64,000 nt of DNA from the NCBI GenBank assembly GCA_013360395.1, contig JABWBQ010000042.1:1-64000 (forward strand), written 5' to 3'. The notes under the pieces were generated by a model. It was not told the DNA's origin and searched no databases. It worked only from the letters and a program-made list of their open reading frames with translations. Each line of letters starts with the position of its first letter. Position 1 is the stretch's first letter. This DNA is from Flavobacteriales bacterium (lineage in GTDB: Bacteria; Bacteroidota; Bacteroidia; Flavobacteriales_F; PHOS-HE28). Both the position numbers and the translations under genes were made by a program. Below, one piece after another: positions 9,003 to 18,335 of this stretch.

Positions 9003-9749
9003 TCACCGCACCCGGCGCGCCTCCACGAACCAATCCCAGGGATAGGGAGCCTTCATCCAGCCCGGGGGTTCCAGGAACTCCGTGTCCCAACCGTATTCGA
9101 GTTTCTCGATCCGTTCCAGGGCGAACCCCCGGTCGGACAAGAGCACTTCGAGCTCCTCGGGAGAGAAGTGTTTGGTGGGCACGGAATCCACCAGGAACAC
9201 CCCGAGCCCGCGCGCCGCGACCTGGTCCAGGGCCCGCCGTTCGGCATCGACGGGGTCCATGCCCTGCGCCCTGTTGAGCTGCACCTGGCGGAGGGTGGTG
9301 AGACGCACCGAGCCCACGGCCGGCACCACGAGGACGAGATGGCCACCGCGCACCACACTGCGGCAGGTCGTGCTCACCAAACCCTCGCGCAGCACGGGAT
9401 CGGCGCTCAACCATGTGTTGATGCAAAGCACCAGATCGGTCTGCGGGAATCCCTTGCGTCCGTTCGAGAGGTCGGCATGCACGTAGCGGATGTTGGCCAG
9501 CCCCGCACAGTGCTCGCGGGCGACGGCCAGGCAGGCGCTGCTGATGTCCACCGCGTTCACCCGGGCATAGTGCCGTGCGAGCAGGGGCAGGGTTCGGCCC
9601 ACGCCGCAGCCCAGGTCGGTGGCCGTGGCCCCGGGCTTCGCATGCCGCACGACGGCGCCTTCGATCAGGCCGCGGCGGTCGTTGGCGGGCACGTTGAAGA
9701 CCTCCTCCTCGAAGGTGGCCGCCACACTATCCCACTCCTTTTCCTGCAT
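9003..9749 (-). CDS. Class I SAM-dependent methyltransferase
   Basis: A 248-residue soluble protein. The SAM-binding motif I is ATDLGCGVGRTLPLLA (about 42-57), motif II is VNAVDISSACLAVARE, and the post-II acidic region is YVHADLSN. The substrate is unknown; the C-terminal part ends with aromatic residues (PYPWDWFVEARR). The start is ATG 9749; the open frame continues upstream without conservation. It is convergent with the oxidoreductase gene, 3 nt from its stop. Confidence 0.85.
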   Translation of the reverse strand: MQEKEWDSVAATFEEEVFNVPANDRRGLIEGAVVRHAKPGATATDLGCGVGRTLPLLARHYARVNAVDISSACLAVAREHCAGLANIRYVHADLSNGRKGFPQTDLVLCINTWLSADPVLREGLVSTTCRSVVRGGHLVLVVPAVGSVRLTTLRQVQLNRAQGMDPVDAERRALDQVAARGLGVFLVDSVPTKHFSPEELEVLLSDRGFALERIEKLEYGWDTEFLEPPGWMKAPYPWDWFVEARRVR

Positions 9750-9848
9750 TGGTCGCGCGTTCGCAGAACAAGGTAGTGCGCGACCGCCGGCCGGGCACCG
9801 GGTCCCGGCCCTCACTTTCCACGATCGTGCGTGGACGAAGGCGCCGAC

Positions 9849-11276
9849 CTACGCCGGGCTCAGCTTCAGCATGTTCGCCATGCCCTTCTCGGCAATGGGC
9901 ATGCTGGCGATGTTGATCACCAGGTCGCCCTTCCGCACGTGATCGCGCTTGCGCAGCAGGTGCTTGATGTCGGCGATGGTGTGGTCGGTGCTCACCGTCT
10001 TGTCGTAGTAGTGCGCACGCACGCCCCACACCAGGTTCAGCATGCACAGGATGGCCGGGTTGCTGGTGAAGGCGTAGATGTTCGCCTTCGGCCTCATGCT
10101 GCTGATCTTGAAGGCGGTGTATCCGCTGTGGGTCATCGTCACGATGGCCTTCACGGGCATGGCCTCGGTCATGCGCACGGCGGCGATGCTGATGGCGTCG
10201 CTGATGGTGCGTTCGTTGTTCTCCAACGGCGGGTTCGGCACGTTGTACATGCCCTCGGCCGTCTCCATCTCCACCAGGATCCGGTTCATGGCCTTCACCA
10301 CTTCCACCGGGTGCCGGCCCACGCTGGTCTCGGCGCTGAGCATCACCGCATCGGCATGGTCGAGCACGGCGTTGGCCACGTCGTTCACTTCCGCGCGGGT
10401 GGGGGTGATGTTGGTGATCATGCTCTCCATCATCTGGGTGGCCACGATCACCGGCTTGTGGTGGGCCAGGCAACGCTGGATGATGTCCTTCTGGACCAGC
10501 GGCACCTTCTCCATGGGGATCTCCACGCCCAGGTCACCGCGGGCCACCATCAACGCATCGGCCTCGCGCACAATGTCGTCGATCTCCTGCAGGGCCTCGG
10601 GTTTCTCGATCTTGGCGATCACGCGGGCGTGCTTGCTCCGGGCCTGGACCAGGTGCCGGAGCTCGATGATGTCGCTGGCGCTGCGCACGAAGCTCAGGCC
10701 CACCCAATCCACATCCTGGTCCAGGGCGAACTCCAGGTCCCGCAGGTCCTTTTCCGTCAGGCAGGGCAGGCTCACCTTGGTGTTGGGCAGGTTCAGGCCC
10801 TTGTTGGCACCGAGCGGTCCGCCATTGATCACGCGGGTGGTCACCCGGCTGCGCCCGTCCGTGGCCGTCACCTCCAGACGGATCTTGCCGTCGTCCATCA
10901 GCACGATCTCCCCCGGCTTGACGTCCTGGGGGAACTGGGTGTAGGTGGTGCTCACCAGGCCGGGTCGGCCTTTCACCCCGTCCGTGGTGATCACCAGCTC
11001 ACTGCCGTCGGGCAGGTCGATGGCACCGTTCTCCATTTCGCCCACGCGCAGCTTGGGGCCCTGCAGGTCGGCCAGGATGGCGGTGTGGAGGCCCAGCTCC
11101 CGGTTGAGCTCACGGATGTCGGCAATGAGCTTGTGATAGAAGTCGTAGGAGCCGTGGCTGAAGTTGAGCCGGGCCACGTCCATGCCGGCGCGCAACAGTT
11201 CGCGCAGCACCTGGGGCGATGCGCTGGCCGGGCCGATGGTGGCCACGATCTTGGTCTTGGGGTCGCTATGGGACAT
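9849..11276 (-). CDS. pyk: Pyruvate kinase
   Basis: A 475-residue glycolytic enzyme transferring phosphate from phosphoenolpyruvate to ADP. Landmarks are TKIVATIGPAS, MDVARLNFSHGS, ILADLQGPKLRVG, IAKIEKPEAL with the catalytic lysine, MVARGDLGVEIP and ATQMMESMI...PTRAEVNDVANAVLDHADAVMLSAETS. The C-terminal allosteric domain extends from about 350. It lies directly downstream of the IPExxxVDY-like gene (6 nt), in the order rnc - IPExxxVDY - pyk that is common in this phylum. Confidence 0.97.
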   Translation of the reverse strand: MSHSDPKTKIVATIGPASASPQVLRELLRAGMDVARLNFSHGSYDFYHKLIADIRELNRELGLHTAILADLQGPKLRVGEMENGAIDLPDGSELVITTDGVKGRPGLVSTTYTQFPQDVKPGEIVLMDDGKIRLEVTATDGRSRVTTRVINGGPLGANKGLNLPNTKVSLPCLTEKDLRDLEFALDQDVDWVGLSFVRSASDIIELRHLVQARSKHARVIAKIEKPEALQEIDDIVREADALMVARGDLGVEIPMEKVPLVQKDIIQRCLAHHKPVIVATQMMESMITNITPTRAEVNDVANAVLDHADAVMLSAETSVGRHPVEVVKAMNRILVEMETAEGMYNVPNPPLENNERTISDAISIAAVRMTEAMPVKAIVTMTHSGYTAFKISSMRPKANIYAFTSNPAILCMLNLVWGVRAHYYDKTVSTDHTIADIKHLLRKRDHVRKGDLVINIASMPIAEKGMANMLKLSPA

Positions 11277-11282
11277 CGGGTT

Positions 11283-11705
11283 TCACTGCAGGAGTTTGTG
11301 GCCGGCGCGGAGCTGGTCGAACGGCACCCGGTAAGCGGCCAGGACGAAATCCGCTGCACGCACACGCTCCAGCAGGACCTCGGGCGCCACGGGCGCCTGT
11401 TCGTCCACCACCAGGAAAAAGTCGGCCGAGCGCTGGTCCTTGAGCAACAGACCAGCCCCGCCGCGGTTGCTCACCAGGGTGTACCGCACCAGGGTCTCGG
11501 GGTCGTCGTGGTCGAAGGCCGCATGGCGCGAGGTGCCCTCCGGGGCGATGTCCAGGATGTCGCGGTCGCGTCGGGCCAGGGCGATGCCCAGGCTCAGGTT
11601 CAGGGCCCAGCAGAGCCGGTAGTCGTTCACATGGCTGCTGATCCCGATCACATGCACTTCGGGATCGGGCTCCACGTCGAGGCGTATACGCGTGGTCTTG
11701 GCCAT
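11283..11705 (-). CDS. IPExxxVDY family-like protein
   Basis: A 140-residue soluble protein between rnc and pyk, the usual location of the IPExxxVDY family in Bacteroidota. It has INDY-type features (HVNDYRLCWALNLSLGI) near residue 28, YTLVSNRGG, and SADFFLVVDEQAP, which corresponds to the family's VDYFLVI region. The literal IPE motif is not obvious, so the name rests on position and partial similarity. The function is unknown. A TACCTTTG promoter box lies 6 nt before ATG 11705, so the IPExxxVDY-pyk pair probably has its own leaderless promoter. Confidence 0.68.
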   Translation of the reverse strand: MAKTTRIRLDVEPDPEVHVIGISSHVNDYRLCWALNLSLGIALARRDRDILDIAPEGTSRHAAFDHDDPETLVRYTLVSNRGGAGLLLKDQRSADFFLVVDEQAPVAPEVLLERVRAADFVLAAYRVPFDQLRAGHKLLQ

Positions 11706-11711
11706 GGCCGC

Positions 11712-11719
11712 CAAAGGTA
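11712..11719 (-). promoter_or_regulatory. -7 promoter box before the IPExxxVDY-like gene
   Basis: TACCTTTG on the minus strand, 6 nt upstream of ATG 11705. It is a perfect match to TAnnTTTG and would drive the IPExxxVDY-like gene and pyk. Confidence 0.5.
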
Positions 11720-11793
11720 GGTTCACCGCGAGGGGGCGGGCGTTCCGGACGTCATTCGGCCTTTGCACCGGCCGCTGTTGCTCGCGGGGCGGT

Positions 11794-12585
11794 TCACGCG
11801 GCCTGCGGGGGGTCCTGCCCGGCGTTGCGGTCCCGCGTTCGGCGTGCCCGGCCCCGGCCACTGCCGCGGCGCTTCTCCATGGCGCGGAAGGCCGCGTCGG
11901 CGGCCTCCTGCTCGGCTTTCTTCTTGCTGGGCCCACGCCCCGTGCCCCGCACCTCGCCATCCACCTTGGCCTCGCACAGGTAGGTCTTACCCCGACCGCC
12001 CCGACCACCCTCCTCGGTGATGTGGAAATCGATCCGCCGGCGGTGTTTCTGGCCCCACTCCAGCAGGCGGCTCTTGTTGTCGCGGTCCTCTTTCTCCAGC
12101 TCGCGCAGGTCGTACTGGCTGATGATCAGCTTCACGATGGCCTTGCGGGCACGCTCGAACCCCTGCTCCAGGTAAATGGCGCCGAAGGTGGCCTCCAGGG
12201 CGTTGCCGGGCACGCTGGTCTCATGCCCGCGGGTGACGTTGCTTTCCATCACCTGTACGATGTCCACCCGCCGGGCCAGCTCACTGAGCTGCTGGCGGCT
12301 CACCAGCTTGCTGCGCATGCGGGTGAGGAAACCCTCGCCCTCCTTGGGATAGCGCTCGAACAGGAGGCTCCCCACCACGGCGTCCAGGATGGCATCGCCC
12401 AGGAACTCCAGGCGCTCGTTGTCCGGCAGGTCCGGACGGTCGTCGGGCACCGCGCTGCTGTGCCGCAGGGCCTGCTTGTAAAGGGCCAGGTCGGCCGGGC
12501 GTATGCCGAAGGAGCGCTTCACCCAGGCCAGGATGCGCCTGTCCTCGGAGGAGGAGCGCGCACGGAGCAGGAGCGAGCGGATCAA
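11794..12585 (-). CDS. rnc: Ribonuclease III
   Basis: A 263-residue double-stranded RNA endonuclease for rRNA and mRNA processing. The catalytic signature NERLEFLGDAILDAVVG is near residue 57 and the second acidic site is in GNALEATFGAIYLEQG. The C-terminal dsRBD spans about 170-240 (LLEWGQKHRRRIDFHI ... GKTYLCEAKVDGEVRGTGRGPSKKKAEQEAADAA). An Arg/Gly-rich tail follows. It is 6 nt downstream of fabF, in an operon with acpP and fabF. Confidence 0.97.
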   Translation of the reverse strand: MIRSLLLRARSSSEDRRILAWVKRSFGIRPADLALYKQALRHSSAVPDDRPDLPDNERLEFLGDAILDAVVGSLLFERYPKEGEGFLTRMRSKLVSRQQLSELARRVDIVQVMESNVTRGHETSVPGNALEATFGAIYLEQGFERARKAIVKLIISQYDLRELEKEDRDNKSRLLEWGQKHRRRIDFHITEEGGRGGRGKTYLCEAKVDGEVRGTGRGPSKKKAEQEAADAAFRAMEKRRGSGRGRARRTRDRNAGQDPPQAA

Positions 12586-12591
12586 GTGGAC

Positions 12592-13842
12592 CTAGCGGTA
12601 CTTGCGGAAGATCACCGCCGTGTTGTGGCCGCCGAAGCCGAAGGTGTTGCTCATGGCGGCGTTCACCGTGCGCTGCTGCGCCTTGTTGAACGTGAAGTTC
12701 AATCCGGGGTCGATCTCGGGATCGTCCGTGAAGTGGTTGATCGTGGGCGGCACCGTATCGGTGTGCACGGCCATGATGGCGGCCACGCCCTCCACGGCGC
12801 CCGCGCCGCCGAGCAGGTGGCCGGTCATGCTCTTGGTGGCGCTGATGTTCAGCTTGTAGGCCTGTTCCCCGAACAGCCGCTGGATGGCCTTCACCTCCTG
12901 CGGATCGCCGATGGGGGTGCTGGTCCCGTGGGTGTTGATGTAGTCGATGTCGGCGGGGGTGATCCCGGCGTCGCGTAAGGCGAACTTCATGCACAGTTCC
13001 GCACCCAGGCCTTCGGGGTGCGGTGCGGTGATGTGGTAGGCGTCGCTGCTCATGCCACCACCGATGACCTCGGCGTAGATCCTGGCACCACGGGCCAGGG
13101 CGTGCTCCAAGTCCTCCAGCACGATGGCCGCACCGCCCTCCCCCAGCACGAAGCCGTCGCGGTCCTTGTCGTAGGGCCGCGAGGCCGTGGCCGGGTCCTC
13201 GTTGCGGGTGCTCATGGCGTGCAGAGCGTTGAAGCCGCCCACACCCGCCTCATAGATCGCCGCCTCGCTGCCGCCGGTGACCACGGCCGGGCACAGGCCC
13301 AGACGGATGGCGTTGAAGGCGTCGATCAGGGCGTTGTTGCTGCTGGCGCACGCGCTGGCGGTCACGTAGCTGGGGCCGCGCAGGTTGTGCTTCATGCTGA
13401 TGAGCCCCGCCGCGCTGTCGGCGATCATCTTGGGGATGAAGAACGGGTTGAAGCGCGGGGTGCCGTCGCCCTTGGCGAAGCCGACGCACTCATCCTGGAA
13501 GGTCTTGAGCCCGCCGATGCCGCTGCCCCAGATCACCCCCACCCGGTCGCGGTCCAGTGCGTCCGTCAGCAGGCCGCTGTCGGTGAGGGCCTCTTCGGCG
13601 CACACCAGGGCGAACTGCGCGTAGGGGTCGGTCTTGCGGGCCTCCTTGCGGTCCATGAAGGCCTCGGGATCGAAGCCCTTGACCTCGCACGCGAAGCGGG
13701 TCTTGAACTTCGAGGCATCGAAGCGCGTGATGGGCGCAGCCCCGCTGCGGCCGCTCACCAACCCCTCCCAGTAGGCGGCAAGCGTGTTGCCGATGGGGGT
13801 GAGCGCGCCCAGACCGGTCGCTACAACGCGTCTGAGCTGCAT
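12592..13842 (-). CDS. fabF: 3-oxoacyl-[acyl-carrier-protein] synthase II
   Basis: A 416-residue condensing enzyme that extends acyl-ACP with malonyl-ACP. The active-site Cys is in the segment VTASACASSNNALIDAF near residue 165. The two catalytic histidines are in NTHGTSTPIGD (about 305) and MTGHLLGGAGAVEG (about 340). The start MQLRRVVATGLGALTPIGNT is standard. It is directly downstream of acpP (24 nt) and upstream of rnc. Confidence 0.97.
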   Translation of the reverse strand: MQLRRVVATGLGALTPIGNTLAAYWEGLVSGRSGAAPITRFDASKFKTRFACEVKGFDPEAFMDRKEARKTDPYAQFALVCAEEALTDSGLLTDALDRDRVGVIWGSGIGGLKTFQDECVGFAKGDGTPRFNPFFIPKMIADSAAGLISMKHNLRGPSYVTASACASSNNALIDAFNAIRLGLCPAVVTGGSEAAIYEAGVGGFNALHAMSTRNEDPATASRPYDKDRDGFVLGEGGAAIVLEDLEHALARGARIYAEVIGGGMSSDAYHITAPHPEGLGAELCMKFALRDAGITPADIDYINTHGTSTPIGDPQEVKAIQRLFGEQAYKLNISATKSMTGHLLGGAGAVEGVAAIMAVHTDTVPPTINHFTDDPEIDPGLNFTFNKAQQRTVNAAMSNTFGFGGHNTAVIFRKYR

Positions 13843-13866
13843 GGGAGGAGCCCTACGGGCCCGGGC

Positions 13867-14103
13867 TTACTTCGCGTTCTTCTCCACGTAGTCCACGGCC
13901 TGACCCACGGTCTGGATCTTCTCGGCCTGGTCGTCGGGGATGGCGATGTTGAACTCTTTCTCGAACTCCATGATGAGCTCGACGGTATCGAGGCTGTCAG
14001 CGCCAAGGTCGTTGGTGAAGCTCGCCTCCATGGTGACCTCGCCCTGGTCCACCCCGAGCTTGTCCACGATGATCGCGATGACCCTGGATTTGATGTCCGA
14101 CAT
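13867..14103 (-). CDS. acpP: Acyl carrier protein
   Basis: A 78-residue acidic protein. Ser37 in [11 protein letters not shown] is the 4'-phosphopantetheine attachment site. The four-helix pattern is complete, with the acidic helix [12 protein letters not shown]. The codon use is less GC-rich, as expected for this conserved protein. TTTCCTTTGCA about 27 nt upstream is a plausible -7 box. It is the first gene of acpP-fabF-rnc and is divergent from purN. Confidence 0.97.
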   Translation of the reverse strand: MSDIKSRVIAIIVDKLGVDQGEVTMEASFTNDLGADSLDTVELIMEFEKEFNIAIPDDQAEKIQTVGQAVDYVEKNAK

Positions 14104-14214
14104 GACAGTGTCGTTTAGTTGATGAGGCTGCAAAGGAAACACTTTTTCGGTGTGGCCTCCTTCGGGATGGGGAATACGGGCCGTCCTGGTGGTGAACGGG
14201 GTGCCGGCGGTTGT

Positions 14215-14802
14215 ATGCACCTTCGTCCCGTGGTACGCATCGCCATCCTGGCCTCCGGCGGCGGCAGCAATGCCCAAAGGCTCATCGAGCACTTCCGGGG
14301 GTCGGCCGTGGCCGGGGTGGTGCTGGTGGCCGGCGACCGCCCGCAGGCCGGCGTGTTCGCACGGGCCTGGGACCTGGGGGTGCCGGCCTACCGGTTCACG
14401 GCGGTGCAGCTGCGGGACGGCACCCTGCTGCGCGAACTGCAGGCCCAGAAGGTGGACCTGGTGGTGCTGGCGGGCTTCCTGCGCCTGGTCCCGGTGGAAC
14501 TGCTGCGGGCCTTCCCGGACCGGGTCCTCAACATCCACCCGGCCCTGCTGCCCCGGCACGGCGGCAAGGGCATGTGGGGCCACCACGTGCATGCGGCGGT
14601 GCTGGCGGCCGGGGACAACGAGAGCGGCATCACCATCCACCGGGTGAACGAGCGCTACGACGAGGGGGAGCACCTTTTCCAAGCCCGCTGCCCGGTGCTG
14701 CCCACCGACACACCCGGGACGCTGGCCGCGCGGGTGCTGGCCCTGGAGCACGCCCACTATCCCCCGGTGGTGGAGCGGGTGGCCCTGACCCTGGGCCGGT
14801 AG
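14215..14802 (+). CDS. purN: Phosphoribosylglycinamide formyltransferase
   Basis: A 195-residue enzyme of purine synthesis that formylates GAR using 10-formyl-THF. Landmarks are [49 protein letters not shown] with the catalytic Asn and His, and [20 protein letters not shown] with the catalytic Asp. ATG 14215 gives a six-residue leader; GTG 14230, closer to the homologous start, is an alternative. It is divergent from acpP. Confidence 0.93.
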   Translation: MHLRPVVRIAILASGGGSNAQRLIEHFRGSAVAGVVLVAGDRPQAGVFARAWDLGVPAYRFTAVQLRDGTLLRELQAQKVDLVVLAGFLRLVPVELLRAFPDRVLNIHPALLPRHGGKGMWGHHVHAAVLAAGDNESGITIHRVNERYDEGEHLFQARCPVLPTDTPGTLAARVLALEHAHYPPVVERVALTLGR

Positions 14803-14874
14803 GAAGGACCTCCGCCTTCGGGCACCAACGCACGCCCCCGCAGGCCATGGTGCCGGCCGCCGTTCCTTTGCGCC

Positions 14875-15483
14875 ATGCAGTTCGATCTCGCACAGGTCGG
14901 CAAGGCCTTTTTGGTGCTCTTCGCGGTCATCGATATCGTGGGCGGCATTCCGCTCATCCTGCAGGTGCGGCAGAAGGCCGGGCGCATCTACCCCCTGCGC
15001 GCCACCCTGGTCAGCCTGGGCATCATGGTCACCTTCCTCTTTGTGGGCGAGCGCATCCTGGAGGTCGTGGGGGTGGATGTGCGCTCCTTCGCCGTGGCGG
15101 GCGCACTGGTGCTGTTCTTCATCGCCCTGGAGATGACCCTCGGCATCCGGCTTTTCAAGGAGGACACCTCCGCCCCGGGCCTTCCCAGCGACGACCCCAA
15201 GGTGTACAGCATCGTGCCGCTGGCCTTCCCGGTGATCGCGGGTGCGGGCACCATCACCACCATCCTGTCGCTGCGTGCCGAATACGCATCGGTGAACATC
15301 CTGGCGGCCATCGTGCTTAACATGGTGCCCGTGCTGCTGGTGCTCTTTCTCACCAACCGCATCGAGCGGATGCTCGGTCGTGTGGGCCTCATCGTCATCC
15401 GCAAGGCCTTCGGGGTCATCCTGTTGGCCATCAGCGTCAAGCTCTTCACCGGCAACATCACCTACCTGTTCCCCGGGGCATGA
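14875..15483 (+). CDS. MarC family integral membrane protein
   Basis: A 202-residue protein with six predicted hydrophobic helices, starting at [19 protein letters not shown] and ending at [21 protein letters not shown]. The family motifs VIDIVG(G)IP and [17 protein letters not shown] are clear. Despite the name, the family is not established as a drug exporter; transport of small molecules is only inferred. The stop overlaps the rnhA start (ATGA), so the two are translationally coupled. Confidence 0.88.
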   Translation: MQFDLAQVGKAFLVLFAVIDIVGGIPLILQVRQKAGRIYPLRATLVSLGIMVTFLFVGERILEVVGVDVRSFAVAGALVLFFIALEMTLGIRLFKEDTSAPGLPSDDPKVYSIVPLAFPVIAGAGTITTILSLRAEYASVNILAAIVLNMVPVLLVLFLTNRIERMLGRVGLIVIRKAFGVILLAISVKLFTGNITYLFPGA

Positions 15484-15944
15484 GCGTGACGCTCTATTCG
15501 GATGGCGCAGCCAGCGGCAATCCCGGTCCCGGGGGCTACGGCGTGGTGCTGGAGAGCGGTCCGCACCGCCGTGAGCTCTGGGGCGGTTACCGGCTCACCA
15601 CCAACAACCGCATGGAACTGCTTGCGGTGATCGCCGGGCTGGAGGCGCTCAAGCGGCCGGGCACGGAGGTGACCGTGGTGAGCGACAGCAAGTATGTGGT
15701 GGACAGCGTGGAGAAGGGCTGGGTGTTCGACTGGGAGAAGAAGGGCTTTGCCAAGCGCAAGAACCCCGATCTCTGGCGGCGTTTCCTGAAGGTGTACCGC
15801 CAGCACCGGGTGCGGTTCCATTGGATACGCGGCCACAACGGGCACCCGCAGAACGAGCTGTGCGACCGCCTGGCCGTGGCCGCGCGCGAGCAACCCGACC
15901 TGCCGGCGGACGAGGTTTATGAGCAGCTCGGCGAGGGCGCCTGA
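15480..15944 (+). CDS. rnhA: Ribonuclease HI
   Basis: A 154-residue endonuclease that removes RNA from RNA-DNA hybrids. The active-site carboxylates are Asp in [17 protein letters not shown], Glu in [12 protein letters not shown], Asp in [12 protein letters not shown] and Asp in [11 protein letters not shown] near the C-terminus. [20 protein letters not shown] is the basic handle. Overlap with the MarC gene indicates coupling. Confidence 0.95.
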   Translation: MSVTLYSDGAASGNPGPGGYGVVLESGPHRRELWGGYRLTTNNRMELLAVIAGLEALKRPGTEVTVVSDSKYVVDSVEKGWVFDWEKKGFAKRKNPDLWRRFLKVYRQHRVRFHWIRGHNGHPQNELCDRLAVAAREQPDLPADEVYEQLGEGA

Positions 15945-15967
15945 CCGTGCGCTGCCGCGCCACCACC

Positions 15968-15975
15968 TATTTTCG
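15968..15975 (+). promoter_or_regulatory. -7 promoter box of the biotin-carrier gene
   Basis: TATTTTCG, ending 6 nt before ATG 15982. It fits TAnnTTTG with the common final C-G variant seen throughout this window. Confidence 0.48.
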
Positions 15976-15981
15976 CCGTCC

Positions 15982-16506
15982 ATGGCGCGCAAACTCTACG
16001 CCCACATCAACCAGGGCGCCGCTCCGCTGGTGCTGGAACGCCGGCTGCCGGACGGCCCCTGGGTGCCCGAGGGTGTTCAACAGCTGGATGTCGCCGCCGC
16101 CGGCAGGGGATCCTTCAGTGTGCTGGTGGACGGCCGTTCGGTGCGAGCCACGGTGGTGAAGGAGGATCGCGCCGCGGGCACGTTGAAACTGCGCATCGGC
16201 GGCAAGCTGTACACGGTGCGCATGGAGGATGAGCGCGCCCGCCTGGTGCATGCCCTGGGGCTGGACAAGGCGCGCGGCGGCGTGGTCCCCGACCTCAAGG
16301 CGCCGATGCCCGGGCTGGTCCTCAACGTGCTCGTGAAGGCGGGCGACGTGGTGAAGAAGAACGATGCCCTGCTGGTGTTGGAGGCCATGAAGATGGAGAA
16401 CGTGATCAAGGCGCCCGGCGATGCGGTGGTGGCCCAGGTGCATGCCGTGCAGGGCCGGGCGGTGGAGAAGGGTCAGTTGCTCCTGGGCTTCGCGCCGGTG
16501 AGCTGA
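15982..16506 (+). CDS. Biotin carboxyl carrier (biotin/lipoyl-domain) protein
   Basis: A 174-residue protein. The first 95 residues form a less conserved domain with SFSVLVDGRSVRATVV and LRIGGKLYTVRMEDE. The C-terminal biotinyl domain (about 100-174) begins at DLKAPMPGLVLNVLVKAGD and has the biotinylation motif EAMKMEN, with the Lys about 35 residues from the end of the domain. It is probably the carrier of a propionyl-, methylmalonyl- or acetyl-CoA carboxylase. The PccB-like subunit at 57248-58789 is a candidate partner, but the two are not adjacent. Confidence 0.88.
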   Translation: MARKLYAHINQGAAPLVLERRLPDGPWVPEGVQQLDVAAAGRGSFSVLVDGRSVRATVVKEDRAAGTLKLRIGGKLYTVRMEDERARLVHALGLDKARGGVVPDLKAPMPGLVLNVLVKAGDVVKKNDALLVLEAMKMENVIKAPGDAVVAQVHAVQGRAVEKGQLLLGFAPVS

Positions 16507-16576
16507 GGCTCACGGTCGCGGTCCGGCGCGGTTCTTGCCGACAAGGGCCGATCAACGCCCCGCTTGCCGGGGGAAG

Positions 16577-16585
16577 TATCTTTCG
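16577..16585 (+). promoter_or_regulatory. -7 promoter box of the SOD gene
   Basis: TATCTTTCG, ending 3 nt before ATG 16589. This is the tightest spacing seen in the window and implies transcription starting at the start codon. Confidence 0.5.
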
Positions 16586-16588
16586 CAC

Positions 16589-17296
16589 ATGGACCGCAAA
16601 CATTTCCTCTCGCGCTCGCTGCAAGCCGCCGCGGGCATGGCCCTGGCCCCCTCCATCCTGCGCGCCGCCTCATCGACCGCCGCCCCCGGCGGGGAGGGGC
16701 TCCGTTTCGAGCAGGCCCCCCTCCCCTACCCCTTCGAAGCGCTGGAGCCCCACATCGACACGCTCACCATGCAGGTCCACTATGGCAAACACCATGCGGC
16801 CTATGTGAAGAACGCCAACGAGGCCCTGGCCGCCGAGGCCGTGCCTGCCACCAGCGCCGAGCAGCTTTTCGGCACCATCGGCGCGGTGAGCACCAAGCTG
16901 CGCAACAATGCCGGAGGTGCCTGGAACCACGACCTGTTCTGGAGCAGCATGGCGCCTGGCAAGGGCGGCACCCCCCTGGGCAAGGTGGGCGATGCCCTCA
17001 ACGGGGCATTCGGCTCGTTCGACAAGTTCAAGGAGGTCTTCACCGGGGCGGCCATGAGCCGGTTCGGCAGCGGTTGGGCCTGGTTGGTGGTGCATGAGGG
17101 CAACCTTACCATCGGCAGCACGCCCAACCAGGACAACCCCCTGATGGAGGTGAGCGAACTGAAGGGCCGGCCGCTGCTCGGGCTCGACGTCTGGGAGCAC
17201 GCCTACTACCTCAAGTACCAGAACAAGCGCAACGAGTACGTCGCCGCCTGGTGGAACCTGGTGAACTGGGACGCGGTGGCCGGGCGGCTGGGCTAG
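16589..17296 (+). CDS. Secreted Fe/Mn superoxide dismutase
   Basis: A 235-residue enzyme that converts superoxide to oxygen and peroxide. The N-terminus has an Arg-containing n-region followed by AAAGMALAPSILRAASS, consistent with an export signal of uncertain (possibly Tat-like) type. The SOD fold starts at about residue 35 with FEQAPLPYPFEALEPHID. The four metal ligands are visible: His in VHYGKHHAAYV, His in GGAWNHDLFW, and Asp and His in LLGLDVWEHAYYLKY. The GGTPLGKV...FGSFDKFKEVF region is standard. Export suggests a periplasmic role against external superoxide. Confidence 0.93.
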   Translation: MDRKHFLSRSLQAAAGMALAPSILRAASSTAAPGGEGLRFEQAPLPYPFEALEPHIDTLTMQVHYGKHHAAYVKNANEALAAEAVPATSAEQLFGTIGAVSTKLRNNAGGAWNHDLFWSSMAPGKGGTPLGKVGDALNGAFGSFDKFKEVFTGAAMSRFGSGWAWLVVHEGNLTIGSTPNQDNPLMEVSELKGRPLLGLDVWEHAYYLKYQNKRNEYVAAWWNLVNWDAVAGRLG

Positions 17297-17306
17297 AGGA
17301 AAGCCC

Positions 17307-18236
17307 TTATTCCTCCACCAGCTCGATATCGAAGTCCACCAGTTCCACGAACTGCTGCACGCGCCGGTCGATGTCCTCGCGGGTGACCTCCGCCAGGCGT
17401 TCGATGCCGAACTTCTCGCAGGTGAAACTGGCCAGTGCGCTGCCCACGATGATGGCGCGCTTGAGGTTGTCGAAGCTGTGGTCCTGTGTGCGGGCCAGGT
17501 AGCCGATGAAGCCCCCGGCGAAGGTGTCGCCGGCACCGGTGGGGTCCACCACATCCTCCAGCGGCAGTGCGGGCGCGAAGAACACGCGGTCGGGACCAAA
17601 GAGCAGGGCGCCGTGCTCCCCCTTCTTCACCACCAGGTACTTGGGGCCCATGCCCAGGATCTTGCCGGCGGCCTTCACCAGGCTGTGCTCCCCGCTCAAC
17701 TGGCGGGCCTCGGCGTCGTTGATGGCCAGGATGTCCACCCGCCGGATCACCTGTTTGAGCTCCTCCAGGGCGCTGTCCATCCAAAAGTTCATGGTGTCCA
17801 TCACCACCAGGGCCGGTCGTTCGGCCATCTGATCCAACACCTTGGCCTGCACCTTGGGGTCCAGGTTGCCCAGCATCACGTAGGGGGCATGGGTGAAGGC
17901 GGTGGGCAGCTTGGGGTCCAGGTCCAGCAGCACGTTCAGCCGGGTCTCCAGCGTGTCGCGGCTGTTCATGTCGTAGTGGTAGCGGCCGGCCCAGAAGAAG
18001 CTCTCCTTGCCCGGCAGCACCTCCAGGCCCGCGAGGTCCACCCCGCGCCGGCGCAGGTCGTCCATCACCGGGACAGGGAAGTCGTCCCCCACCACGCTCA
18101 CCAACCCGATCTTATCCAGAAAGATGCTGGCCGCCAGGGAGATGTAGGTGGCTGCCCCACCCACGGTCTTCTCGGCCACGCCGAAGGGGGTCTCGATGCG
18201 GTCAAAGGCCACGGTGCCAACGGTCACAAGCTGCAT
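17307..18236 (-). CDS. PfkB family carbohydrate kinase
   Basis: A 309-residue ribokinase-like sugar/nucleoside kinase. Signature 1 is in VGGAATYISLAASIF near residue 28, and signature 2 is DPTGAGDTFAGGFIGYLA near 230 with the catalytic Asp. VVKKGEHGALLF is the usual strand before it. The substrate cannot be inferred. MQLVTVGTVAFD is taken as the start (ATG 18236); an in-frame start ten codons upstream is possible. It is convergent with the SOD gene. Confidence 0.88.
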   Translation of the reverse strand: MQLVTVGTVAFDRIETPFGVAEKTVGGAATYISLAASIFLDKIGLVSVVGDDFPVPVMDDLRRRGVDLAGLEVLPGKESFFWAGRYHYDMNSRDTLETRLNVLLDLDPKLPTAFTHAPYVMLGNLDPKVQAKVLDQMAERPALVVMDTMNFWMDSALEELKQVIRRVDILAINDAEARQLSGEHSLVKAAGKILGMGPKYLVVKKGEHGALLFGPDRVFFAPALPLEDVVDPTGAGDTFAGGFIGYLARTQDHSFDNLKRAIIVGSALASFTCEKFGIERLAEVTREDIDRRVQQFVELVDFDIELVEE

Positions 18237-18309
18237 GGGAGTGGGGTCGGGGTGGTTCTCGCGCACGGCCTTACCACAGGGTCGGTACGCCGCGGTGCTT
18301 GAAATGAAG

Positions 18310-18330
18310 GAGGCCGCTCACCGCGGCCTC
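18310..18330 (-). terminator. Hairpin after tRNA-Asn
   Basis: GAGGCCGC and GCGGCCTC form a perfect 8-bp stem around a 5-nt loop. It lies 6 nt past the tRNA 3' end and is followed on the minus strand by CTTCATTTC. It probably ends the tRNA transcript. Confidence 0.6.
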
Positions 18331-18335
18331 TTCTG